Source: Rallus limicola (Eukaryota; Chordata; Aves; Gruiformes; Rallidae). Taken from it: a stretch of DNA of 64,000 nt. The notes under the pieces were generated by a model. The model made no database searches, had not been told where the DNA came from, and worked only from the letters and a program-made list of their open reading frames with translations. Position numbers and translations under genes: made by a program. Position 1 is the stretch's first letter. Every line of letters begins with the position of its first letter. This document shows positions 11,498-22,429 of this stretch, in pieces. The stretch covers positions 1,634,501 through 1,698,500 of the forward strand of contig JAKCOZ010000060.1 in NCBI GenBank assembly GCA_022605955.1, given 5' to 3'.

Positions 11498-13570
11498 ATA
11501 TAAAAAGTATGCCCATTTTAAACCACCACAGTTATTTTAAAGGCTCTTTGCCTTCCTGGGGTTGTGCTGATACCTGTTCTTTAGTCCACGCCATACACGG
11601 GAAATCCTATTTCCTTATGCCAGATTTAAGTAAGCTTCAGGAAAGATAATATCTGCTTTGGCAGGTGATACTTGGGCTTGCAAACTTCACCTGTAACCAG
11701 TTTTTGGACACATGTGAGGCGGGTTGCTGCTCGGTGGTGCCTCAGAACCAGACCTCGAAGCCATCCCGCTGAGCAGTGGCCTGGGGCCAAAGCGGGCACG
11801 TGGATTTCACACACAGGGATACAAAGGACTCTGTTGTTCTCTCTCTGAAGCCAATTGTACCTCCAGAAACAAATGCACTGGGAGTTCATCAAGCTGGCTG
11901 CCCACAGCTGGGAAGTATCTGTATAAGATGCCAAGCCAGTGATGTCTCATCTCAGCAGAGCTTCTCCCAGCTCCACTCATGGCATCTTCAAGCTCCTCAC
12001 TGAGTAAAAGTTCATCTAGAAGACCATATCTAATCCTCACTTCAGCCAAAACAGTGTTAAAATACTAAGCAAAGAAAAATTTGGAGAAAGAGAGATGAGA
12101 ACCACCCCTTCCCCTGTTTCTGCAGGTCTGCCATCAGAAGTGCTGACACCACCACTGATGGGATGTGTACATCAGTTGAGATGCCTTATTGAGCATCCCC
12201 CCAGACAACTTTGAGGTTGTCAGACCTTTTCTGGATGTCATTCTGGACTGAGGGTACGCAGCAGGATGGAAGACGGCATCTTAAAGTCACAACAGGCAGT
12301 ACATCAATGTTCTGTTTTCATAAAATATTTAAATTGGGGAGATGTTTTGGGCACAACCACACTGAGGTTTAGCAGCACCGGGTACCAGAAATGCTGTTCA
12401 GTGTGAGCTGTTCCCTAAAGGAAAGGTGTGTGTGAGAATTCAAATTATTTTGCCTAGCATAGCTCCTGCTTCTACTGTGCAAGGAGAGCTGCTGCTGACA
12501 ACAAGGTAGCACAGAGCCTGACACCTCTGCTGGCTCCACTCCAGCAGCACTGAGATGGTCTGCATCACACAATACCTTTCTTAATTGTTTGATAGCAAAT
12601 AATTAGGACAACCTAAGCCTCATTTAACAAATCGAAATGCTTGGGTAGACTTTGTGGGTGTTGGAGGAGGAGGATGTGGGGTGAGAATGTGGTGTACAGA
12701 ATGGCATCCCTTCTCAGTGGGGCTGGAGGTGTGTCTGGACTTCTGTGTGGTGTGATGCTTCATCCAGGCTTTTGGGGGTGAGGTAAATGATTCTCTGCTT
12801 TGCCTCTAAACATAGTTTGGAGGCTACAATGAAAATGTACACCGGACAGACATGTTCAAACCGTAAATGACTGGCAAAGATGTCATTAATATCTTCATTA
12901 CTTTGACCTTCTCATGGCCTACTTTGTAAATACTAGCAGCTCGGCGACTTAAAACGCTTGTGTACCTTGCATACTTGCATAATTCAGGGTGTATTGTTTC
13001 AGTTTTACAAAGGCTTTTGAAGGAATGAAAAAGCCTTTACATTTCCAAGCCGAAAAGTATTTGTTTACAGCGCAACAAGGAGGAAAAGAGGCAAAAAAAA
13101 GATTACGCAGGGAATAAAGATCTCCCTGTTTATTCATCGCGTACTTTCTAGGGCTTTTTGCTCTTTAAATTTGTTCTAATATTATCAGAATTGATTTTTA
13201 GTCTCTCTGATCCCAGAGGAAATGTCTTCAGTGAAGCTCTCGGTGGATAACTGTAATGAAGAATCAGCTTGCAGAGCTGTTACTATGGTGCTCTTAAGTG
13301 TAGAGCTTCTAAAAAATTAACTGATAAGAAAATTCCAATGCACTATATTTAGAAGTATTTCATTTCCTAGCTTTTGACATAAAATAATTTAACAATTGAA
13401 TGTCTACATGGAAATTGTTTATTTTTTTATTGCAGCGTGGTATCTTTTGAAACTTGGGGTGGTTTTTGAGGTGGGGTGGGGGGTTTATGCTTTTCAATAA
13501 ACTTTGAATTTATTAAAGAATCTTACTCACAAAATTCTCCAAAACTAACATTGGAAGCAAAAACAGCAAC
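11498..13570. other. Unique DNA, no gene recognised
   Basis: No exon, RNA gene or transposon recognised in about 2 kb. Frames of 60-102 codons around 11626-12049 overlap on both strands without family resemblance. From about 12890 to 13400 the sequence becomes AT-rich and free of repeats, similar in texture to conserved non-coding DNA, but this cannot be tested here. Confidence 0.5.
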
Positions 13571-13893
13571 AAAAAAAAAAAAGATGCTGTTTGTTTCTCT
13601 GGGCTTTTTGTTTTGGTTCTTTTTTTTTTTTTTTTTTTTTGAGGGCTTTTTTATAATTCTGAGAACCAAATCCCTTAGACTCCACTAGAAAATATTTATG
13701 TACAAAGAGCTCTACTTGAATGTTTACCTTTGCTTTATACTCTAGAAAGGCATTTTAACAGGGGTACTACTTTCTGACTCTCTTGGAAAAAGCCCAGGTC
13801 TATTTTTAGATGCCAGCGTCCTAAATTGTGTACTATATCACACAGGGCAACGCAAGTAAAAAAAAAAAAAAACCAAAAAAAACCCCAAAAAAC
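13571..13893. repeat. Cluster of A and T homopolymer tracts
   Basis: A12 at 13571-13582, T21 at 13620-13640 and an A-rich stretch with CC interruptions at 13858-13893. An A-run and a T-run 40 bp apart in opposite sense could pair as a weak hairpin. No target-site duplication or retroelement body was seen to tie them to a retroposed copy. Confidence 0.8.
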
Positions 13894-15019
13894 ACCACCA
13901 TGGCAAATTCAGCTTACTGTTTCTTTTGACTGTGAGCCAAGACTGGCCCATTTCTGTAGGACAGCCCAGCTTAAAGCCCTCCACAATCACTGCTGAAGTT
14001 GTGATGAGGAATAGGGGATTATTACAAGAACAACTGTACTTCACACACAGGGTTTGCACCACCTGGAGAAGAGTGAGCATGAAATAGCTAGCTGAAGGTA
14101 ACACCAAAGCACCCAGGCGTGTTTGCAGCAATCTCCCTGCTGCTGTTACAAATCAGTTTACACTAACACCTTCGTTTGAATCCTTCCTATTAAAAATATA
14201 TATAAATACATATACATAAAAGGAGAGGGGGGAGGAGGGGAAACAGACCTACTTGTAACAAATAAACTGCCAGCGCACAGTTGATTTCCTGCACAGCGGT
14301 CCCCTCCCCATCACAGCCCTACTGCTGCCCGCATCTCGCTTCGTGGCTGGGAGGGCTGAGGGATTCATTGCTGTAATGGCTTTCCTGTACCGTTTGTAAA
14401 TGAGGTAAAATGCTTGACGATGAGATTTTTTCCAGCGCTGACCACCTGCACGTGTCTGCGGCTACTCAAAACTCTGCCCACTGCGCTGGAGACCGGATTC
14501 CACCCTGCTGATGGTTCATAAATGGCTCACGCGACGTCCACCGCCATGTCTTTGAGGCAGCACAAAGAAACAAATGGGAGGGAGTTCATCTACTTTCAAT
14601 AATTAGGCAAAGATAATCTGGGGGAGGAAGCATTTCTACCACCCGAATTGCACTCTTTTCCCCTTTGTGTCACCTTGGCATCTTTGCAATGCGTCCAGCA
14701 ATATTTTTTCCTCTTGTGGTTTCACAGAGAGGGGAGGAGGGCTCATCCTAAATGATGACAAACTAGTTGCCATAAAGTTTTGTTCTTCTGCAAAGGCTTT
14801 GTATTCTTAAATTCATGTGGAAACAAAAATTAAATTAAACATAAATTAAACTAAACAAATATTAATTAACTGTGTGGCTTTGTAACATCCAAGTGAAGCA
14901 AGCACTAGCTGTAAGATGGGAGCATCCTGCCACTAACTCCTGAAAGGCATCAGATTTTCTGGTTAGTGTAGTACTACTTTCATTCTCTGCAGAGACCTAG
15001 AAAAAAAGTAATGAAAAGT
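13894..15019. other. Unique DNA, no gene recognised
   Basis: No gene recognised. Between about 14270 and 14740 the sequence has several CpGs (for example GGCTCACGCGACGTCCACCG near 14525) amid AT-rich flanks. It is the least repeat-like part of the interval and could be regulatory. Confidence 0.45.
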
Positions 15020-15111
15020 CATATATATATATTATATATACCTATATATGTGTGTATATATAATATACATATATTATATATACATATATATGTGTGTGTG
15101 TGTGTATGTAT
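15020..15111. repeat. Compound (TA)n/(TG)n microsatellite
   Basis: Alternating TA runs interrupted by CC, TG and AC steps, ending in a short (TG)n run. It is compound simple sequence able to form cruciform or Z-DNA. The 62-codon frame across it is simple-sequence translation. Confidence 0.92.
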
Positions 15112-15809
15112 CAATTATAAATTAGAATTATTTACAATATACACAGTTATTGATAAATATACAAAATATTTTTGTATTTTATTGATAATTGAAACATAGT
15201 TTCATATGTATCTATAGAAATGTGTATCCATTATCAATTTATTAATAGTACCACCACTAGTATTATAATCTTGCCTCAACTTATTAATTACTTTATGGCA
15301 TTGCCCCTTCACTAATGTATCAGTAAGAGAGTACTGCATCGCCATCTGTAATTATGCCACTACATTCTGCATGAGTAAAACCCATCTACCCTCCCCAGAA
15401 AGGGGTGCAGTTGTCGGGGCGTGCAAGGGCAGCAAGTCACGACTACACCGCACACGTGCACGCTGCCTGCCGCAGAGCTGGGGCCCCTGCTCCAGCCCTC
15501 TGGATAAAACAGTATTCTTGTGTTACAGGCTGTTTTGCACTGCTCAGGAACACTGACGCCGTCTGTGTGACCACCCCACTCAATAGCCTGTGCTATAAAG
15601 ATCATACTGCATTTTCCAAGCTCTCTCCCCTTTTCTGCTTGCTAGCTGAAAATATTGGGCCCTTTGAAAGGACAGCTTTGACTAGCTATGCTTTTTGTGT
15701 CCAGTCTCTATTGCTTTATGTAAAGAGAAAGCATCGAGGACAGGTATTTGAATGTGGCAAATGTAGTAGAATTATACAGTGGGGATTATTGTGAGGTTTC
15801 AAGGCTAAC

Positions 15810-15814
<5 letters not shown>
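15112..15814. other. Unique DNA, no gene recognised
   Basis: Between two microsatellites, with a moderately GC-rich patch at about 15380-15560. A 129-codon frame on the plus strand (15405-15794) and overlapping minus frames have no family match. Nothing can be named. Confidence 0.45.
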
Positions 15815-15862
<48 letters not shown>

Positions 15863-15863
15863 T
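15815..15863. repeat. (TA)20 followed by (CA)n microsatellite
   Basis: An uninterrupted (TA)20 run at 15815-15854 is followed by a short CACACACACA run. Such tracts are usually length-polymorphic and cruciform-prone. Confidence 0.95.
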
Positions 15864-17817
15864 GTCTATATATGTTAGCATGTACACATTTATTTTCTAT
15901 CAGTTATGTTTTATTCTTGCATTTTGAAAATTCTCCATGCTTAGTACCACAGAAGAGAGAGAGAGAAGGGGTTGGCACAGGTCCTTCTAACTTTTCCTCG
16001 AGGTTTTGAACTTCTTCTCACACTACAAATAATCCAATGTATGCAGAACTGCTGGTAGTAAATATCATTAGGAGTGTAAGCTTTTTTGAAGGTAGGAGGC
16101 CTAGAAGTTGCAGCTCAGGATGGAGATTCAAGAGTGCTAATCTTGAATCTACTGCTAATTTCCTCACTGGATTCCTGAATAAAGACTATGTCATTTCACC
16201 TGTTTCCCTGTTATTTCACAGGGATGCTGCAAAAACTGAAGTTCTGATTTTGGAATCTCAGAAGAAGGTGAGGGTTATGAGTTTGCCAAGTGCTTTTATG
16301 GTGGTTGTTGTTGGAACTTCCAAGAAGTATGAAAAACCAACTCCTTAAGGAGAATTTTTTGCGTCACCCTTTTTCTACATTGTTTAATTATTGCAGGGAG
16401 TGCTGAGATGTATACACCACTGGCTTTCTAAACTGAAGCTTTGAGACAGTGCTTTTGAAGGGGGAATACAAGAGAAATTACACAGGTTAATAAAAAGGGT
16501 GAACCAAACACTTTAGGCCAAGTTCTGCCTCCATTAAATGCAACTATAGACATATTCTGTGTGCCCATACACATTGGCATTTGCTGGCATGGAGAACTGT
16601 GGCACTGAGAACAAATGCTTAGCTCGTAATATTCATTTTTATGGTTTGTTGGGTTGGTTTTTGTTTTGGTTTGTTTTTTATATAATGCTTCCCTCTGCCC
16701 TAAACAAGCCTGAAAATCCTTAGTGCAATGAGGAAGATGGTTTTGTCCTGTTGGTTTTGAAGAAAGGAAACATTTTTAAATCCATTTTTGAATTAACCCT
16801 GTATTCAGTGGCTGAGCAAAAGCAGATTTCATCCTTTTTTTTTTCTTTTTTTTAAACATACATCATTATTTTCACTTCATCTCTCTCCATGGTCAACGCC
16901 AAACCTGAACCTACTCATGCTCTGCAGCGCATCCCATCAGACCTGCCTCTGCCATGGGAGCACGGTGATCCAAGACTCAAAATCTCCCTTTCCCATAGGA
17001 GCCTGCTGGTTTGAAGAACACACGTGACCTGGGTGGGTTGATCAAGCGGTGTTGTATAAACACAGCCACATACGCTGCGCTTCATGGGGCCGACTCCTTC
17101 GTCAGCAGCATGCACAGCTCCCATCACATCCAGAGGCAGAATAGACTCCCAAGCGTATAAGTTCATTGTCTGCTTCCTCCTCTTTGAAATACTACATTTT
17201 TAGAACTTTAGTTTTAAACACTTGCTATAAATCTGACAGCCACTGTTACTGAAGTCCCAACTCTAAATAAATAGTTTAAAATAAAAGTTGTATAAATACC
17301 CATCCATGCCAACAATACAGTTTGAAAGGGAGCACTGTAAACACAAAGTAAATTAAATGGGATCCACTTTTGTGGGGTGGATGGCTACTTAAACCAGTTA
17401 TTATAGAGAAGATTTCGTTGTGTGGTGCGACAGCACGTACCCATGTGGCTAACCAAGAGCTGGTTGAAGAAACAAACCCCACCCATACCTAGGAGCAGTG
17501 CCACGACCAGACCACAATTCCTGCGAGGCATAAATTTAATTTGCTGAAAATGAAGCACAGGCACTGTCGCAGCTCATTAACCAGCAACAGACATATTGCA
17601 AGAGAAGAAAGTGGAATTCGGTGGATGGTCCAACTTCTACATGTGCTGTGAATAAAACAGACTATTGTTTTTTGATAAAGGAGTATTGTTTTGAATGTGC
17701 CGGGTAACTAAGTAAAGCCAGCAGAATTTTTTGGCCAAATATAGTCTCTTGCTCACTGCTAAAAATCATAGCTTTTAAATTAGGAGCTGAAGTCATTGAA
17801 AAAAAAAGTTTACATTC
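15864..17817. other. Unique DNA, no gene recognised
   Basis: No recognised gene. A T-rich run lies near 16836-16853. A 103-codon plus-strand frame at 16037-16348 has no family resemblance. Confidence 0.5.
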
Positions 17818-17857
17818 CTGCAGCCGGCTGCAGCAAAGCCAAACAAATGTTTGGCTT
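17818..17857. repeat. Two adjacent palindromes (16 bp and 22 bp)
   Basis: CTGCAGCCGGCTGCAG at 17818-17833 is a perfect 16-bp palindrome. Two bases later, 17836-17857 is an inverted repeat with 10-bp arms (AAGCCAAACA and TGTTTGGCTT) around a 2-base centre. The second contains GCCAAA/TTTGGC half-sites and a CAAATG E-box-like core. Each could form a short cruciform or bind a dimer; two side by side are unlikely by chance. Flanking DNA is unique and AT-rich with an AATATTCAT stretch. Confidence 0.9.
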
Positions 17858-17984
17858 AATATTCATATCTTTCATGAACCTTTCTTAAACATCTAAGTCA
17901 TAAAATACCATTTCTGTTATTTAGTAATTTGGTGTTTTAAAGCGTTGGTTTTCTTCCTTTCTTCCCTACCCACATCAACCCCCC

Positions 17985-18059
17985 TTTTTTTTTCTTTTTT
18001 TTTTTCTTTTTTTCTTTTTTTCTTTTTTTCCTTTTTTCCTTTTTTTTTTTTTTTTTTTT
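17985..18059. repeat. Polypyrimidine (T with C) tract
   Basis: About 75 bp of T runs punctuated by single or double C, with no purine on the plus strand. It may adopt triplex structure. No adjoining exon or retroposon was found to explain it. Confidence 0.93.
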
Positions 18060-18206
18060 CTATATAAACTTGTTCAGAAAAGACCCAGTAGGGTCACTTC
18101 TGTGGTATTAGGCTATGTGAAGCATTTCATAACTTAAAGAAACCATGGTTCCAGCTTCTGGCACTGACTCCAAGTTGTAGGTCACAGTTACTAGCAGCAT
18201 GTTGGC

Positions 18207-18318
18207 TTTTTTTTCCTTTTTTTTTTTTTTTTTTCTTCTTTTTATTTTCCTTTCTGTTGGGTTTTTGTTTTCCGTTTGTGTGTTGGGTTTGTTGGGTTGG
18301 TTGCTTTTTTTTTTTTTT
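18207..18318. repeat. Second T-rich tract
   Basis: T runs with scattered C and G, including an almost pure T stretch at 18207-18241 and T12-14 at 18305-18318. Between them is TTGGG-rich sequence (GTTGGGTTTGTTGGGTTGG). Lysine-rich minus-strand frames here are simple-sequence artefacts. Confidence 0.9.
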
Positions 18319-18944
18319 GTCATATCCCAAACCACTGGAAAAGAGGAAAAGAAGGTGTTGTTTTTCACAGTAGCGAGCTGCAGTTGTGATTCGGGCCTAG
18401 AAAAGTAGCAGGGCTTTTAGGAGACCTGACTGTAAAAAAAAAATAAAGTGAGAACTGCTACATTTCTTTAGGGCAACGCTGTGAGAATGACACGCCGTAA
18501 AATTATTACAATTGAGTCGGGTAACGGCTGGAAGTCTGAATTGTCTAACACATCCTTTGATATATTTGGTGCTCGCTGCTTTTAGCCGCTCTGGCAGGCC
18601 AACAAGGTTATTTCAGTTCCAGGGATCTGGGTCTGAACCAACCAGCCCCATTCCTACCCCCGCAGCGGTGCCAGGACCGAGGCAGAGGGATGCAATCCAT
18701 GCCTTGTGTCTCCAGGAGACGTCCGGAAGCTTTTGGCCCAGTGAAGAGTTTTGGTCCCTGGTCCAGAGCTGCCACAGCTGCTGAGTGCAGCTCCCCTGAG
18801 CTGCCAGGAGGATGACTGCCACATGGAGGGGGAGGTTAGCTAAAAGTAACCAACTTGCCACCTTTGCAGACTTCTTGAAAGCTGCATTAAGACGGCATTA
18901 AATCCAATATATTGGTCCTCCTTACTACAACGGGCTACGGAGTG
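18319..18944. other. Unique DNA, no gene recognised
   Basis: No gene recognised. The segment 18560-18840 is moderately GC-rich with overlapping frames of 82-90 codons on both strands and no family match. It abuts the truncated 3' side of the long CR1 copy, so the breakpoint of that element lies at about 18945. Confidence 0.45.
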
Positions 18945-19665
18945 TCTCACAGAGGTGAGACTGACTGGCCTGCAGTTCCCCAGGTCTTCTTTTTTCCCCT
19001 TTGTAAAAACAGGGGTTGTATTTTCCCCTTTTCCAGTCAGTAGAGACTTCACCAGACTGCCAGGACCTCTCAAACATGATGGAGAATGGCTGAGCTTCTT
19101 CATATGCCAGTTCCCTCAGGACCCATGGTTGCATCTCATCAGGTCCCATGGACTCATGCACCTTCAAGTTCCTTCGACAGTTTTGACCTTGATCTCCTCC
19201 AGTGTGTGGTATCTTCACTCTCTTAATCCCTGCCTTTGCCTTCTGTGACCTGGGCAGTGTGAGTGGAGCCCTTGCTGAAGACTGAGGCAAAAATTTCGGC
19301 CCTCTCCATATCCTGGGTTATCAGGTCTCCTGTTTCATTCTGGAGGGGGCCCATGTTTTCCCTTGTCTTCCTATCACTGATGTACCTATAGAAGCTTTTC
19401 TTGTTGTTCTCAATATCCCTGTCCAGTTTTAATTTGGTGACGGCATTAAGTTTCCTAATCTGATCCCTGGCTGCTCAGACAGCTTCTCTGCATCCCTCAC
19501 AGCCTACCTGTCCTTTCTGCCACCCACTACTGTGGGCTTCCTTTCTGGATTTCATTTTGCCCAGGACGTCCTTGTTCATCCATGCTAGTGTTCAGGTGGT
19601 TTTCACTGACTTTTTCTTTGTTAAGATGCTTCGCTCCTGGGCTCAGAGGAGGTCATCCTTGAATA

Positions 19666-20112
19666 CTAGCCAGTTGTCTTGGACCCCTCTTCCCTCCAGG
19701 GTTTTGTCCTCTGACACCTTTGCAGTCTACCAAGCAGATCCCTGAAGAGGCCAAAGTCTGCTTTCCTGAAGTCCAGGGCAGTGAGCTTTCTGCACATCCT
19801 CCTCATTGCCCTGAGGATCTTGAACTCCATCATTTCACAGTGAGTGCAGCCAAGGCTACCCTTGAGCTTCACATCCTCTGCCATACCCTCCTTGTTGATA
19901 AGAACAAGTTCCAGCATGGCACCTCTCCTTGCTGGCTCCTCTAGCACTTGGAGCAGGAATTTGTCATCAGTGCATTCCAGGACCTTCATCAATTGTTTGT
20001 GCCCTGCTGTGTTGTCCCTCCAATGGATATCAGGGTGGTAGAAGTCCCCCATGAGGACCAGGCCTTGTGAACATGAGGATGCTTTTATCTCTATATAGAG
20101 GGCCTCATCCAT
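19666..20112 (-). pseudogene. CR1 ORF2 endonuclease remnant (148 codons)
   Basis: Longest continuous frame in the long CR1 copy. It corresponds to the central and C-terminal part of the AP-endonuclease-like domain that nicks target DNA during retrotransposition. Landmarks are LVLMGDFYHPDIHWRD, LLQVLEEPARRG, LVLINKEG and FGLFRDLLGR. In active members of the family the first motif is GDFN with a catalytic Asn, and a Ser-Asp-His triad precedes EMVEF; here the Asn is Tyr and the S-D-H position reads Thr-His-Cys. Both catalytic sites are lost, so the protein would be inactive even if made. The domain assignment is firm; the reference motifs are from general knowledge of the family. Confidence 0.88.
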
Positions 20113-20532
20113 TCAGCCTCCCTGGTTAGGTGGCCTGTAGCAGACCCCCACTATAGGGTCCCCTGTTCCCTTTAATCCTGCCCCAAAGTCTCAGCTAGCT
20201 CCTTGTCCATCCCAAGTGGAGCTCCATGCATTCCAACTGCTCACCGACATAGACAGTGACACCTCCTCCTCATCTCCCTTGAATGTGCTTCCTACAGAAC
20301 CTGTACCCTTCCATCACAACACTCACAGGAGACATCCCACCACATCTCTGTGATGCCAATAAGATCATGACCTGCAGACGTGCCCATGTCTCTAACTCCT
20401 CTTGCTTGTTCCCCTGCTATGGTGTGTTTGCATAGAGGCATTTCAGCTGGGCCCCCAGTGAGGCTGACTTGATGGCTGGAGTGGTTGGAATGCCTTTGAT
20501 GTCCTTTACCAATGTTTCCCTGTTGGTTCCTA

Positions 20533-20959
20533 TTACCTCAGGAGCCCCTGGCTCATCTCCACTGCTGTGTCCAGCACGTCCCTGAGCAACAGGCTGACGG
20601 CCCTCACTGGCGCCCCATCCCTCCAACCTTGGCATGTCATCCCACAACTTGTCACAGAGGAACCTGACATTATCCGCCCCTTAGAGCCCAGTTTAGAGCT
20701 CTGCCAATGAGTCACACTAGCTCCTGGGCAAAGACTCTTTTTATCCCTTTGAGAAAGGTGAATCCCATCGGACCTCAGCAAGCCAGGTGCTGGGTAGGCC
20801 ATGAAAGTTGGAAAAATACAAAGTTGTGGCAGTGACACCAGCCACAGGGACATGTGTTAAGGGACGATGTCCATCTGTTCCTCCCAGTGTTGTTGCCTGC
20901 AATGGGATGGAGTGAGGAAAAATAACCTGTGCTCCAGATTCCCTCAGAAACTGTCCCAA
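20533..20959 (-). pseudogene. CR1 ORF1 esterase-like domain remnant, frameshifted
   Basis: Avian CR1 ORF1 encodes an SGNH/GDSL-type esterase domain. Two overlapping minus frames preserve its C-terminal half: one (20741-20959) begins with ESGAQVIF, the strand leading to a variable loop; the other (20533-20853) carries GLLRSDGIHLSQRDKKSL, the final block with the Asp and His of the hydrolase triad (Asp near 20767, His near 20758). The switch from one frame to the other shows at least one frameshift. The N-terminal GDS nucleophile block is not visible, so the element is also truncated at the 5' side near 20965. The DGIHL block supports this strongly; the rest is inferred. Confidence 0.78.
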
Positions 20960-20965
20960 GACCCT

Positions 20966-22367
20966 GAAGTCTCTTTTGTCTGCTTTTGCACTAAAGCTAT
21001 CTGAGTTCTCTCAGAATTATCAGGCAGGTGCAGCCAGAGCAGAATTGGCTTTTTTCCGGCTTTTTTCTGGCTTTTTTATGCTCAGTGGTGTGGCTACAGA
21101 CACACCATACCTCAAAAGGTTGGAATGCGAGAAAAAGCCCCTTGGATCCCATCTCATCTCCCCATGCTCACTGCAAAAGGGGACAACTTGTCTTTGCATG
21201 CCTATCAGTTAATTTTCCTGCATTACTAAGACACACACGAGTACAACACACTCTTACAGGGCTCATTATCACATTAATAACACAGGAATCCTTCTAATTT
21301 TTATTTTTCCCACATTATTTGCTAGATGTGCATTGTGGAGATGGTAACCTACTTTAGGAAGGAAGGAAACCAACTACCTGGGGAGTGTAAAGTTGGGATA
21401 TTTTGTTTATATAAATTTCCCAAAGGCATACATTTGATTTACCTCTATGCTGTTTCCTCCCAGGTTACTTCCCTTTTTGAGATACAGGAAGTACAAGAAT
21501 ATATGTCTGAAAATACTGCTTAAAAATCCCATGTTATAAGCTTCTACATTCCAAAGCTCCTTGTACCCCAGACTTGGCATATGTGTTATGAACCATCCCT
21601 TGCCATGGGCAACAGACAGCCTTGAGGTCTTGAACCTCTCAGGTTTTGAAGACATTCCCCGGCCTATTAAATTTTAGATGGCTTTAATGGAATTCCTCTA
21701 GGATGTAAAGACAAATAGTTGCATAAAACTTTTCAAGATTACATTTTTTAATAGATACCACCTTAGAGTTGCCACACAGACATGCCCCAAGTAGTTCAAT
21801 TTTTTTTTCTGCTGTTGGTAAAACAATTTTTTTGCTTAATTCATTTGGTGTCTGGAAGGTAAGACAAAATTCTAGCACTCAAGATTTCCCTCTTTTCGAT
21901 GCTCGAATGATACAAGAACTTGCTAATCACAACCTTGGCTGAGAATCACACCAAGAACAAAAAAATTTCCTTCTGGATCATATTCGGCTCTAATCAAAGA
22001 AAACAAAGTACTTCATTTATTGGATTACTTTAACTGAGTTTATGTAATAGTAAACCTATCCTAATCAGTATTGCCAGCACTGGCAATTTTATCACCAATC
22101 TCAGGATATTTGGTGGTTTCCATAAAATCCTCACTCTTTTTCTCAGGTAATAAGGTTCAGTGTTTTTAAGCCTCGGTCCCTTATACTATTAAAAGAATCA
22201 TGTGTTCTAACAACTGAAAAAGCAGAAGACAAATGAAAAAATGATGAATGGATGGAATGAAATGCTGACATTCCTGGCTTTGACTATCTCTTTTTCCTCC
22301 TCTTTTGTTTGGTCATTGTTGTGTCTTTTTTATTCTGAAACTGACCTCGCTTTCAAGGATCTGGTTC
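20966..22367. other. Unique DNA, no gene recognised
   Basis: No recognised gene. Contains three 11-bp tandem units at 21047-21079. After about 21300 the sequence is AT-rich without repeats. Short frames show no family match. Confidence 0.5.
21047..21079. repeat. Three tandem 11-bp units (GGCTTTTTTNN)
   Basis: GGCTTTTTTCC, GGCTTTTTTCT and GGCTTTTTTAT follow one another directly. It is a short minisatellite-like array, probably slippage. Confidence 0.9.
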
Positions 22368-22429
22368 ATGATTTGGACTCGATGATCTTAAACATCTTTT
22401 CCAACCTCATCATTCTGTGATTCTGTGAC
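22368..22429 (+). mobile_element. CR1 3'-terminal stub, sense
   Basis: Only the last 60 bp of a CR1: GACTCGATGATCTTAAAC, then TTTTCCAACCTCATCATTCT and TTCTGTGATTCTGTGA. It is a heavily 5'-truncated insertion typical of target-primed reverse transcription that stopped early. Confidence 0.85.

Larger units (their letters stand above)
18945..20965 (-). mobile_element. Long CR1 LINE copy, minus strand, 3'-truncated
   Basis: About 2 kb of CR1 reading right to left. From 5' to 3' of the element: remains of the ORF1 esterase-like (SGNH) domain (20533-20959), an ORF1-ORF2 linker, the apurinic-type endonuclease of ORF2 (about 19666-20160), then the N-terminal entry to reverse transcriptase (18925-19290, with KSWQSGE-like and PVSLTSV blocks). 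The sequence stops there; the rest of reverse transcriptase, the 3' UTR and the terminal octamer repeats are absent. CR1 insertions normally lose the 5' end, so loss of the 3' end implies a later deletion or rearrangement. Frames are interrupted and key residues changed; the copy cannot be active. Confidence 0.93.

Noticed and set aside
18108..18368. Lysine- and asparagine-rich minus-strand frames resembling a nuclear localisation sequence
   Set aside because: Pure simple-sequence translation of the T-rich tract.
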